DNA of 64,000 nucleotides from Enterobacter sp. BIGb0383 (GTDB lineage: Bacteria > Pseudomonadota > Gammaproteobacteria > Enterobacterales > Enterobacteriaceae): the NCBI RefSeq assembly GCF_003751845.1, contig NZ_RJKQ01000005.1, positions 124,001-188,000 of the forward strand, read 5' to 3'. The notes under the pieces were generated by a model that saw only the letters and a program-made list of their open reading frames with translations, was not told the DNA's origin and searched no databases. Position 1 is the first letter of the stretch. The number at the start of each line of letters is the position of its first letter. Made by a program: the position numbers and the translations under genes. This document shows, in pieces, positions 1-7,981 of this stretch.

Positions 1-412
1 CGTTAAAGCTATGCCGCGAGAGCATATGCACTTCATCGATCAGGTAGACCTTAAAGCGGCCACGCGCCGGCGCGTACTGGACGTTGTCCAGCAGATCGCG
101 GGTGTCTTCGACTTTCGTGCGCGACGCGGCATCGATCTCAATCAGATCGACAAAGCGCCCCTGCTCGATTTCCCGGCAGTTATCGCAGACGCCGCAGGGC
201 GTGGCGGTAATCCCGGTTTCGCAGTTCAGCCCCCTGGCAAGCAGGCGGGCAATAGAGGTTTTTCCGACCCCACGGGTGCCGGAAAAGAGATATGCGTGAT
301 GAATGCGCCCCAGCGATAAGCCGTTCGCCAGTGCTGTCAGCACATGTTCCTGGCCGACAACGTCAGCGAAGGTTTGTGGGCGCCATTTTCGGGCTAAGAC
401 CTGATAACTCAT
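1..412 (-). CDS. dnaX: DNA polymerase III subunits tau/gamma, N-terminal part (cut by window edge)
   Basis: Clamp-loader ATPase of the replicative polymerase. Reading leftward from the ATG at 412, the product begins MSYQVLARKWRPQTF and contains the Walker A motif GTRGVGKT, a zinc-binding Cys cluster (CETGITATPCGVCDNC), and the DEVHML Walker B region near the edge. About 137 codons are present and the rest, including the programmed frameshift site known in E. coli, lies outside the window. apt is upstream on the same strand, as in E. coli, so the two may be co-transcribed across the repeat at 492-616. Identification is secure. Confidence 0.97.
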   Translation of the reverse strand, partial: MSYQVLARKWRPQTFADVVGQEHVLTALANGLSLGRIHHAYLFSGTRGVGKTSIARLLARGLNCETGITATPCGVCDNCREIEQGRFVDLIEIDAASRTKVEDTRDLLDNVQYAPARGRFKVYLIDEVHMLSRHSFN

Positions 413-491
413 TGCTGACTCAGAAACGCCTGGAAGGTGGATTCACGAGGGGATTATGCTAACACAGCCCCACCCTGTGGGCGAGGCTGTT

Positions 492-616
492 ATACCCTTC
501 ATACTTCAAGTTGCCTCTTTGTTGGCTGCACTCGCTCACCCCAGTCACTTAGTTATCTAAGCTCCTGGGGGTTCACTCGTTTGCCGCCGCGATGCAACTC
601 GAATTATTTTGGGTAT
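492..616. repeat. Long palindromic intergenic repeat, copy 1
   Basis: A 125-bp element bounded by the inverted ends ATACCC and GGGTAT. Its inner arms CTTCATACTTCAAGTTGC and GCAACTCGAATTATTTTGGG are partly complementary, and the centre includes GCTCACCCCAGTCACTTA and GGGGGTTCACTCG. A reverse-oriented, closely similar copy lies at 38001-38127, and two much shorter derivatives lie at 44532-44580 and 51771-51805. It sits between apt and dnaX, which are both leftward. Similar elements are common in enterobacterial intergenic regions. No protein-coding role is supported. Confidence 0.85.
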
Positions 617-628
617 ATATATGAAGAA

Positions 629-1180
629 TTAGTGGCCCGGGAACGGCACCAGGCTAAAGCTGGTGATGCCCTGTTTTTCCAGGCGCTGTTCGCCGCCCAG
701 ATCGAACAGGTTGATAATAAAGGCCGCGTCGGTCACTTCCCCACCCAGACGGCGGATCAGTTTGACGGTGGCTTCAATGGTGCCGCCGGTTGCCAGCAGG
801 TCATCGACCACCAGCACTTTGTCACCGGCATTGATGGCATCAACGTGAATCTCCAGCTGATCGGTGCCGTATTCCAGCTCGTAGCTTTCAGCGATGGTTT
901 CACGCGGCAGTTTGCGCGGTTTGCGCACCGGGACGAAACCTACGCCCATCGCCAGTGCCACCGGCGCCCCAAACAGGAAGCCACGCGCCTCGGTACCCAC
1001 CACTTTGGTGATACCGGCGTCTTTATAGCGCTCTACCAGCAATTCAATGCTCAGGGCATAGGCTTTCGGGTCTTCCAGCAGGCTGGTGACGTCACGGAAA
1101 AGAATGCCAGGTTTCGGATAGTCCTGGATGCTTTTAATGCTGTTTTTAAGAAATTCAAGCTGCTGCGCAGTTGCGGTCAT
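629..1180 (-). CDS. apt: Adenine phosphoribosyltransferase
   Basis: Purine salvage enzyme that converts adenine and PRPP to AMP in the cytoplasm. The 183-residue product has the length of E. coli Apt. It carries the PRPP-binding motif [13 protein letters not shown] at about residues 123-135 and the family's [10 protein letters not shown] segment near residue 63. The start gives the conserved N-terminus [15 protein letters not shown]. It is followed on the same strand by a 125-bp repeat and then dnaX, the E. coli gene order. Nothing unusual is seen in the sequence. Confidence 0.98.
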   Translation of the reverse strand: MTATAQQLEFLKNSIKSIQDYPKPGILFRDVTSLLEDPKAYALSIELLVERYKDAGITKVVGTEARGFLFGAPVALAMGVGFVPVRKPRKLPRETIAESYELEYGTDQLEIHVDAINAGDKVLVVDDLLATGGTIEATVKLIRRLGGEVTDAAFIINLFDLGGEQRLEKQGITSFSLVPFPGH

Positions 1181-1333
1181 AGGTTTTGTGCCTGATTAAT
1201 ACGGTATTGCTCACAAGGCATCCGCGTCGAATTAAAGGTAACAATTGTTTAACCTTTAACCACCGGTACCCGTGCTCGAAAACGGTCGAATTTACTGTTT
1301 GCGCGGGACAATTGCAACTGACTTTGCTGCCCG

Positions 1334-1711
1334 CTACGGCTTTTGTTGCTTTTCGTCAACCACGGGGATGCGCCACATAAAAATCAGCAGGCAGGTGAGG
1401 ATACCCAGCAGTAAAAAACGCACCCACAGCATATTCACCAGCCAGAGAGAAATCGCAAAGGTGATCAGAATAACAGCAATCGCCCGCGGCTTAGCGCCAG
1501 GCGGCATCGCGCGGTGTTCCTGCCAGTGGCGCAGGTAGCCGCCGAACCAGGAACGATAGAGTAGCCAGTGGTGAAAGCGTGGCGATGAGCGGGCAAAACA
1601 CCAGGCGGCCAGCAGAATAAAAGGCGTTGTCGGCAGCAGGGGTAAAACCACACCCAGCGTACCCAGGGCTACCGCCAGCCAGCCAATGATGAGTAGAATA
1701 GTACGTTTCAT
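1334..1711 (-). CDS. ybaN: Inner membrane protein YbaN (DUF454)
   Basis: A small membrane protein of unknown function. The product of 125 residues has hydrophobic segments at about residues 3-38 and 75-115 separated by a basic loop, and the family signature PLLPTTPFILLAAWCFARSSPRFHHWL is visible in its parts (PTTPFILLAAWCFARSS). I chose the ATG at 1711 because it gives the E. coli YbaN N-terminus and length; an in-frame ATG at 1729 would add six residues. It is divergent from priC, with under 70 bp between them, so they share a promoter region. Confidence 0.93.
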   Translation of the reverse strand: MKRTILLIIGWLAVALGTLGVVLPLLPTTPFILLAAWCFARSSPRFHHWLLYRSWFGGYLRHWQEHRAMPPGAKPRAIAVILITFAISLWLVNMLWVRFLLLGILTCLLIFMWRIPVVDEKQQKP

Positions 1712-1779
1712 AATGCGAATCGTTATCAAACCTGGCGGCTACTGTAGCATAGCCCGTGAAATTTACAGCGGAGAGAGAT

Positions 1780-2307
1780 GTGAAAACGGCGCGGCTTTTA
1801 CAAACCCTTGAACGGCAGTTAGCGGAACTGCGCCAGCAGGTGATGCCGCTGGCCGATCATACCGCCCTGAGCGCCCGCTTCGATCGCCAGCTCTTTCGCA
1901 CGCGCAGCACCCAACTGCGGGCCTGCCTGAACGAAGCGGACGATAATCTGCAGGCGCTGCGCCAGGCGGTAGACGAGGCCCGGCTACCGCAGGTCGCCTG
2001 GCTTGCGGAACACCTGGCCTGCCAGATGGCGGCGATAAGCCGGGAAGCGGCAAGCTGGTCCCTGCGCGGCTGGGATAGCCCTTCGCCGGGTATCGCCCGC
2101 TGGCAACGGAAGCGGCTTCAGCATCAGGAATTTGAACGCCGCCTGATAGAGATGAAAACCGAACGTGAGCAGCGCCTGGCCCGGGCGACAAGCCTGGATG
2201 AACAGCAGCGGCTGCTGCGCGAAATCCAGCTTTACGGCGAACGCCTGACCCGATGCCAGCAGGCGCTAAGCGCCATTGATGCAAGCCTGGCGCGCATGAC
2301 CCGCTAA
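1780..2307 (+). CDS. priC: Primosomal replication protein N'' (PriC)
   Basis: PriC loads DnaB helicase at stalled forks in the restart pathway that does not need PriA. The 175-residue basic, mostly helical product matches E. coli PriC in length and in segments such as LPQVAWLAEHLA and ARWQRKR. I chose the GTG at 1780, because GGAGAG lies just upstream (1770-1775) and the protein then begins MKTARLLQTLERQL, as in E. coli. Another in-frame GTG at 1756 would add eight residues. rsmS follows after 18 bp, probably in the same transcript. Confidence 0.92.
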   Translation: MKTARLLQTLERQLAELRQQVMPLADHTALSARFDRQLFRTRSTQLRACLNEADDNLQALRQAVDEARLPQVAWLAEHLACQMAAISREAASWSLRGWDSPSPGIARWQRKRLQHQEFERRLIEMKTEREQRLARATSLDEQQRLLREIQLYGERLTRCQQALSAIDASLARMTR

Positions 2308-2325
2308 TAAAAAGGAGTAACCCGA

Positions 2326-2484
2326 ATGTCGCTCGACAATGCCCCGGATGACGTCAAGCTGGCGGTGGATTTGATTATGCTGCTGGAAGAACATGAGATC
2401 CCGCCGGAGACGGTGCTGAACGCGCTGGCGATCGTGAAGCGGGATTTTGAGAACAAGCTTAAGGCCGCTTCCCCCTCTCAGTAA
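2326..2484 (+). CDS. rsmS: Small protein RsmS / YbaM
   Basis: A 52-residue protein starting [20 protein letters not shown], clearly the YbaM family (53 residues in E. coli). The ATG at 2326 has a strong Shine-Dalgarno sequence, AAGGAG at 2312-2317. In Pectobacterium the homolog RsmS was reported as a pleiotropic regulator of exoenzymes and motility; the role here is not known from sequence. The last codons lie inside the left arm of a strong hairpin (2468-2500) that separates it from the convergent mscK. Confidence 0.93.
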   Translation: MSLDNAPDDVKLAVDLIMLLEEHEIPPETVLNALAIVKRDFENKLKAASPSQ

Positions 2485-2500
2485 AAAGCAGAGGGGGAAG
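2468..2500. terminator. Strong hairpin between convergent rsmS and mscK
   Basis: Perfect 11-bp stem CTTCCCCCTCT (2468-2478) / AGAGGGGGAAG (2490-2500) with an 11-nt loop. It overlaps the rsmS stop codon. There is no T-run on either side, so it may act as a processing stem or a weak bidirectional terminator. Confidence 0.55.
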
Positions 2501-2506
2501 ACAGGA

Positions 2507-5500
2507 TTAGAGCACCGGCTTCTCGCCGCCGATAATCTTCTGCTCATCGCCTTTATCGTTGCGCAGATGCACTTCCAGCTGGTTGAACGCAATATCGATC
2601 CCGTTTTCACGGCACAGACGATCGATAGTGCGGTTCAGCTCATCCACGGTATAGCTGCGATCGCGCAGCTCACGCACGTACAGGCGCAGCTCGTGATCGA
2701 GGGTGCTGGCTCCGAAGGTGGTAAAGAATACCGACGGCTCGGGATCGTGCATCACTTTTGGATGCTCTTTCGCCGCCTGCAGCAGCACCTCTTTCACCTT
2801 ATCCAGATCCGAACCGTAGGCCACGCCAAGACGCACCACCACGCGGGTAATGGTATCGCTCAGGGACCAGTTGATCAGCCGCTCGGTCACAAACGCCTTG
2901 TTCGGAATGATCACCTCTTTACGATCGAAATCGGTGATGGTCGTGGCGCGGATACGGATCTTACTGACCGTGCCGGAGAATGTCCCGATAGTCACCGTAT
3001 CGCCAATGCGCACCGGGCGTTCAAAGAGGATGATCAGGCCGGAGACAAAGTTACCGAAGATCTCCTGCAGGCCAAAACCAAGGCCGACCGATAACGCCGC
3101 CGCCAGCCACTGCAGTTTGTCCCAGGAGACGCCCAGCGAACCAAATACCGTCATTGCCCCCACGCCAATAATGCCGTAGTTCAGGATCGAGGTAATGGCG
3201 TAGGAGGCTCCCTGACGCATATTGAGCCGGGAAAGGATCAGCACTTCGAGCAGCCCCGGCAGGTTGCGGATCAGCGCCCAGGCCACCATCGCCGACACCA
3301 CCGCAAACAGCAGGCTGCCCAGGGTGACGCTTTTCACCATCGCCACGCCGGCTTCGGTGCCGTTGTAGTGCCAGAGGGTAATGCTATCCAGATAGGCAAA
3401 CACGGAAATCAGATCTGACCAGATCGCCCAGAACAGCACCCCGAACAGGGCCACCATCACCAGCATCGTGATGCGCAGCGTCTGCTGGTTCACCTGCTCC
3501 AGCGCGATGGTCGGCTCTTCCAGCGGCTCGGCGCCTTCTGCGCCCTCTTTCACCAGATTCTGGCGACGTGCCAGCGCACGGCGATAGGCGATACGCCGTG
3601 CCGCCACGCTGAGGCCGCGCAGCACCGTCTGGAACAGGAGGTTCCAGAAGATCACCAGGTAGACGGTTTCAATCCAGCGCCCGGACAGGCGCAGCGTGGT
3701 ATAGAAATAGCCGGTCGCCGTCAGCACCATCAGCGCAACGGGAACAATCGACAGCACCGTGATGGTCACCAGCCGCAGGGTATGGGACTCTTTGTCTCGC
3801 CAGCTTTCGCGACACATGGGCCATACCAGCACCGCAATCAGCAGCAGATTCAGCAGGATCACAAACTGCCCCATCGCATCGTCCATCAGATGCAGCGGGG
3901 AGAGTTCGGCCACCACAGACCAGAAATGCAGCGGCAGCAGGGCCAGGCTGATGCGCACAATCTGTCGCCGCCAGTGGCTGGTCAGCTCTACCGGCATATT
4001 GAAGTGCCGGATGGCGACACCGTCTTTTTCCAGCACTTTCCAGCACAGGCCGAACACCAGCCAGAACATGGTGAGTTTTTTACTGAATGCCCACAGCAGT
4101 TCGCTGATATTAAGCTGCATGGTCAGCAGAATCAGCCCCGCCGCGAGGATCAGCAGGCACACCGGCAGAGCGCGGATCAGATCGATAAGAATCGCCTTCG
4201 GCGTATGCAGCTGGCTGTCGTTACGCAGGGAGCCAACGTCGTCGGCGAGCTTCGCCTGCCATTTTTTCAACCACTTAAGCCGCCAGCGAATGACCCCGGC
4301 AATCAGCAACAGAGGCAGACCGGCCAGGAAGGCCATCAGTACCGCCGGCCCGGCTTTTTCCCAGTTAACGGTAATTTTCATCGCCGAGAATTGATCTTTT
4401 AGCGCCTGCGGGAACGCCTTAACCCACTCCCAGTCCATCGGTTTGTTGCTGTTTACCCAGAACATCTGCTGGGTGAGGATCTGCTGAAGGTTTGTCGATA
4501 CGCTCATCAGCTGCTGTTGGTTAACCTGGAGGTTAATTGCCATCATCAGCTGACTGCCCAGCTGTTTGTTGAGCTGGTCCAGCAGCTCGCGGCGCATATC
4601 CGCCACCTGCAGCAGCGCATCGTGAACGTCATCGTTCACCTCGCTCTGGTGCCCCTCTTCCACTTTCGCGGCCCAGACGTCGCTCTGGAACAGGGCGTCA
4701 CGCTGCTCGTTGATTTCGAACTGCTCAAGGCGCAGGTCGGCAATGCGGGTGGTCATATCTTTCAGATCGCCAGGGGAAGGCAGGGTCTGCTGTTGCTGAT
4801 AGAGAATACGCGACAGCAGCAGGCTGCCTTTGAGCACCGCGATCTGCTCTTTAATATTGCGCTCGGACTGCAGGGCGCGGTCGAGCCAGTTTTTGACGCG
4901 GATATTCTGCTGCACCAGGGTATTGCCCTGCTCCGTCGCCGCAATCAGCCGCTGGCTGAGCTGATGGTTAAGTTCCAGCTCCTGTTTCACCAGCGGATTT
5001 TCCTGGATGCGCGCCGTCTCGTCCGGGGTTACCGCTTCCTGAGCCGTTTTCTCAGTCAGGATCAGACGCTTGCTGTTTACCGCTTCCTGCAACAGCTGGA
5101 GCTGATGCTCAAGCTGGTTAATGTTCGCCGTGGCGAAATCTCTCTGCTTCTGCAGCGTGTCCTGCAAGGTCGTATTGCCTTCAAGGCTCTTACGCTGCTG
5201 CTCGATCTCCGCATTGAGTAGCCCCTGCTGTGCCAGCATCAGCGTCTGCTGAGTCGGACGCAGCGGCTGCTCGCCCGGCGCAGAGCCGCTCAGGCGATTG
5301 CGCAGCAGCTGAAGCTGCTGCGAGGCGTTGTACATGGCGTTCTGAACGCGCTCGGGCTGGGTTTGCAGCGAAACCAGCTGGCTATTATACGTGGCGAGAT
5401 CGTTCTGGGCGTTTTGCAAATCTTCCAGCAGCTTGCTCAGGCGGTTTTCCAGCTGACGCAGAGACATCTGATTCAGATTCTGCTTCACCGCCTCATCGCT

Positions 5501-5839
5501 GTCCGGGTTGTTCAGCGCATTAAGCCCGTCACTGGCCTTACGCATCTGCTCCGGCGCCTGCGCCACCCGCTGACGAAGCTGGGCGGTATCCTGTTTCAGG
5601 CGGTCGATTTTATCCAGCGCTTCCAGGGTTTGAGTCAGATCCTGTTGGATGAGCTTGTCCTGCCCGGAGAGCTCTTTTTGCTTGTTGAGCGTGGCAAGCT
5701 GGCTCTGGATATCAGCACGATCGGGGATCTCATTAGCCGTCGCCGCGTGGGCATCGGCCAGCAGCAGACCGGCAAAATACAACATCAAAGCGACAAGCAG
5801 AGTGGAGAACGCTTTTAGCGAACGAGTAAAGTGCAGCAT
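2507..5839 (-). CDS. mscK: Potassium-dependent mechanosensitive channel MscK (KefA)
   Basis: Large-conductance mechanosensitive channel of the inner membrane that opens under hypo-osmotic stress. The 1110-residue protein has a signal peptide (residues 1-32, ending ADAHA), a long periplasmic coiled-coil domain to about residue 460, and many membrane segments from about 490 to 900. The conserved MscS-like pore and beta domain follows (GLGFGLQEIFGNFVSGLIIL and DRKEVIIPNKAF). The ATG at 5839 gives a signal peptide directly; an upstream in-frame ATG at 5902 would add 21 polar residues and is less likely. It follows acrR on the same strand, as in E. coli. Confidence 0.97.
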   Translation of the reverse strand: MLHFTRSLKAFSTLLVALMLYFAGLLLADAHAATANEIPDRADIQSQLATLNKQKELSGQDKLIQQDLTQTLEALDKIDRLKQDTAQLRQRVAQAPEQMRKASDGLNALNNPDSDEAVKQNLNQMSLRQLENRLSKLLEDLQNAQNDLATYNSQLVSLQTQPERVQNAMYNASQQLQLLRNRLSGSAPGEQPLRPTQQTLMLAQQGLLNAEIEQQRKSLEGNTTLQDTLQKQRDFATANINQLEHQLQLLQEAVNSKRLILTEKTAQEAVTPDETARIQENPLVKQELELNHQLSQRLIAATEQGNTLVQQNIRVKNWLDRALQSERNIKEQIAVLKGSLLLSRILYQQQQTLPSPGDLKDMTTRIADLRLEQFEINEQRDALFQSDVWAAKVEEGHQSEVNDDVHDALLQVADMRRELLDQLNKQLGSQLMMAINLQVNQQQLMSVSTNLQQILTQQMFWVNSNKPMDWEWVKAFPQALKDQFSAMKITVNWEKAGPAVLMAFLAGLPLLLIAGVIRWRLKWLKKWQAKLADDVGSLRNDSQLHTPKAILIDLIRALPVCLLILAAGLILLTMQLNISELLWAFSKKLTMFWLVFGLCWKVLEKDGVAIRHFNMPVELTSHWRRQIVRISLALLPLHFWSVVAELSPLHLMDDAMGQFVILLNLLLIAVLVWPMCRESWRDKESHTLRLVTITVLSIVPVALMVLTATGYFYTTLRLSGRWIETVYLVIFWNLLFQTVLRGLSVAARRIAYRRALARRQNLVKEGAEGAEPLEEPTIALEQVNQQTLRITMLVMVALFGVLFWAIWSDLISVFAYLDSITLWHYNGTEAGVAMVKSVTLGSLLFAVVSAMVAWALIRNLPGLLEVLILSRLNMRQGASYAITSILNYGIIGVGAMTVFGSLGVSWDKLQWLAAALSVGLGFGLQEIFGNFVSGLIILFERPVRIGDTVTIGTFSGTVSKIRIRATTITDFDRKEVIIPNKAFVTERLINWSLSDTITRVVVRLGVAYGSDLDKVKEVLLQAAKEHPKVMHDPEPSVFFTTFGASTLDHELRLYVRELRDRSYTVDELNRTIDRLCRENGIDIAFNQLEVHLRNDKGDEQKIIGGEKPVL

Positions 5840-5965
5840 AGTTTCAGCGTGAGTGAATTCAGGGGCCGGAGAGACCGGGGATGTAGCGCGCAAGAATACC
5901 ACGCCGGAGCGTCAGCCGGATAGCGCCTGACGCCAGGAATAATCTATTTCGTGAATGAATGGGGC

Positions 5966-6619
5966 TCAGGCCGTCACGCTGTCCGCCCGCGTGCGCAGCG
6001 TGGGGCAAAGCTGGAGCATTTCCAGCAGGATCGCCACGTAGTCGCGGGCTTCTTTTTTCAGATCGAATGACTGCGGGGCGAACAGCCAGTTCTCCATAAT
6101 GCCGGAAATAAAGCTGCGCATCAGAATGGCCGTCCGGCGCGTGAGTAAATTGACCGGCAGCATTTTTGCCGCAATACAGTCATTGAGCGTTTGCTCGATT
6201 CGGTCATAACTCTCCAGGCACAAGCTGCGCTGCGCCTGCTGCACCACCGCCATTTCGCCAACAAACTCACACTTATGAAAAATGATTTCCATCATTAAAC
6301 GTCGGCGCTCTTCATTAACTGTCGCTTCAAGGATATAAACCAAAATTTCTCTCAAAACTGACAGTGGATCGCCGGGGAATTTTGCCCGATACTCAATCTC
6401 AAGATCGGTAATGCTGGACTCCGACAACTCCCATATCTCATTAAACAAATCAGACTTGTTTTTAAAGTGCCAGTAAATAGCGCCACGCGTCACACCAGCA
6501 GCCTGTGCGATCTCTGCCAGAGAGGTAGAGGAAACACCTTGTTGAGAGAACAAACGCAGTGCCACATCGAGGATATGCTGACGAGTCTCAAGCGCTTGTT
6601 GTTTGGTTTTTCGTGCCAT
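5966..6619 (-). CDS. acrR: TetR-family repressor AcrR
   Basis: Local repressor of acrAB and of itself. The 217-residue product has an N-terminal TetR helix-turn-helix ([21 protein letters not shown], about residues 32-52) and a variable ligand-binding C-terminal domain. It is intact with no frameshift; broken acrR is a known route to multidrug resistance, but not here. It is divergent from acrA, and the intergenic region holds a 26-bp inverted repeat matching the AcrR operator. The first codons of acrR themselves form a perfect marbox. Confidence 0.97.
   Translation of the reverse strand: MARKTKQQALETRQHILDVALRLFSQQGVSSTSLAEIAQAAGVTRGAIYWHFKNKSDLFNEIWELSESSITDLEIEYRAKFPGDPLSVLREILVYILEATVNEERRRLMMEIIFHKCEFVGEMAVVQQAQRSLCLESYDRIEQTLNDCIAAKMLPVNLLTRRTAILMRSFISGIMENWLFAPQSFDLKKEARDYVAILLEMLQLCPTLRTRADSVTA
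6601..6619 (-). promoter_or_regulatory. Marbox (MarA/SoxS/Rob site) over the acrR start codon
   Basis: Read on the minus strand the sequence is ATGGCACGAAAAACCAAAC, which fits the consensus AYnGCACnnWnnRYYAAAY at every defined position. The E. coli acrAB marbox overlaps the acrR start in the same way. It predicts activation of acrAB by MarA, SoxS, Rob and related regulators. Confidence 0.85.
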
Positions 6620-6646
6620 ATGTCGGTGAATTTACAGGAGCTGGTC

Positions 6647-6672
6647 TTACATACGTTAGTGAATGTTTGTAA
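6647..6672. promoter_or_regulatory. AcrR operator in the acrR-acrA intergenic region
   Basis: An interrupted inverted repeat running TTACATACGTT...AATGTTTGTAA. Each arm matches the complement of the other at 9 of 11 positions. It resembles the E. coli AcrR operator (TACATACATT type) in sequence and position. Confidence 0.8.
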
Positions 6673-6762
6673 CATAGCACGACGATAATATAAACGCAGC
6701 AATGGGTTTATGGACTTTGTGATCCATTGATCAATTTGAAATCGGACACTCGAGGTTTACCT

Positions 6763-7959
6763 ATGAACAAAAACAGAGGATTCACGCCTCTGGCGATCGT
6801 TCTCTTGCTCTCTGGCGGCTTAGCGCTTACAGGATGTGACGATAATCAGGCTCAGCAAGGCGGGCAGCAGATGCCGGAAGTTGGCATCGTCACGCTGAAA
6901 GCCGAGCCTCTCCAGATAACAACTGAACTTCCCGGTCGCACCAGCGCATACCGCATCGCGGAAGTACGCCCTCAGGTTAGCGGCATTATCCTGAAGCGTC
7001 ACTTTACCGAAGGGAGCGACGTAGAAGCGGGTGTTTCACTCTATCAGATTGATCCTGCTACCTATCAGGCAGCGTATGAAAGCGCCAAAGGCGACCTGGC
7101 GAAAGCTCAGGCTGCGGCCAGCATCGCGCAGTTAACGCTGAAACGTTATCAGAAACTGCTGGGTACTCAGTACATCAGCCAGCAGGATTACGATACGGCC
7201 CAGGCGGATGCACTGCAGGCAAACGCCTCGGTTATCGCTGCGAAAGCCGCGGTGGAAACGGCCCGTATTAATCTGGCCTATACCAAAGTGACCTCGCCTA
7301 TCAGCGGGCGCATTGGTAAATCCTCCGTGACCGAAGGCGCGCTGGTACAGAGCGGTCAGGCGACCGCGCTGGCAACCGTTCAGCAGCTGGACCCGCTCTA
7401 CGTTGATGTGACCCAGTCCAGCAACGACTATCTGCGCCTGAAACAGGAGCTGGCTAACGGCACCCTGAAACAGGAAAACGGCAAGGCGAAGGTTGAGCTG
7501 GTGACCAATGACGGTAGCAAATACCCGCAGACCGGTACCCTGGAGTTTTCCGACGTCAGCGTTGACCAGACCACCGGCTCTATCACGCTGCGCGCCGTCT
7601 TCCCGAACCCGGATAACACTCTGCTGCCGGGCATGTTTGTCCGCGCCAAACTGGAAGAAGGGGTTAACCCGAACGCCATGCTGGTTCCGCAACAGGGCGT
7701 CTCCCGTACGCCACGCGGCGACGCGACTGCGATGGTCGTGGGTGAAGGTGATAAGGTCGAAGTTCGTCAGATTACCGCCACTCAGGCGATTGGCGACAAA
7801 TGGCTGGTAACGGATGGTCTGAAAACCGGCGACCGCGTGATTGTTACGGGTCTGCAGAAAGTCCGCCCTGGCGCTCAGGTTAAAGCTCAGGAAGTGACGA
7901 AAGAAGACAGTAAAGAGCAGTCCGCTGGCGGTGCTCAGGCGGAACAGCCCAAGTCTTAA
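6763..7959 (+). CDS. acrA: Multidrug efflux periplasmic adaptor AcrA
   Basis: Membrane-fusion lipoprotein that joins the AcrB pump to the TolC outer-membrane channel. The 398-residue protein has a lipoprotein signal peptide with lipobox LTGC (Cys25), a biotinyl-lipoyl-like segment, an alpha-helical hairpin at about residues 100-170, and the beta-barrel and membrane-proximal domains. The ATG at 6763 has GAGG at 6752-6755 and gives the E. coli N-terminus MNKNRGFTPLA; an earlier in-frame ATG at 6727 has no comparable support. acrB follows after 22 bp in the same operon. Confidence 0.98.
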   Translation: MNKNRGFTPLAIVLLLSGGLALTGCDDNQAQQGGQQMPEVGIVTLKAEPLQITTELPGRTSAYRIAEVRPQVSGIILKRHFTEGSDVEAGVSLYQIDPATYQAAYESAKGDLAKAQAAASIAQLTLKRYQKLLGTQYISQQDYDTAQADALQANASVIAAKAAVETARINLAYTKVTSPISGRIGKSSVTEGALVQSGQATALATVQQLDPLYVDVTQSSNDYLRLKQELANGTLKQENGKAKVELVTNDGSKYPQTGTLEFSDVSVDQTTGSITLRAVFPNPDNTLLPGMFVRAKLEEGVNPNAMLVPQQGVSRTPRGDATAMVVGEGDKVEVRQITATQAIGDKWLVTDGLKTGDRVIVTGLQKVRPGAQVKAQEVTKEDSKEQSAGGAQAEQPKS

Positions 7960-7981
7960 CTTAAACAGGAGCCGTTAAGAC

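Noticed and set aside
437-1195. Plus-strand frame of 252 codons over apt
   Set aside because: It is antisense to apt, and its first part is only the 125-bp repeat read as protein.
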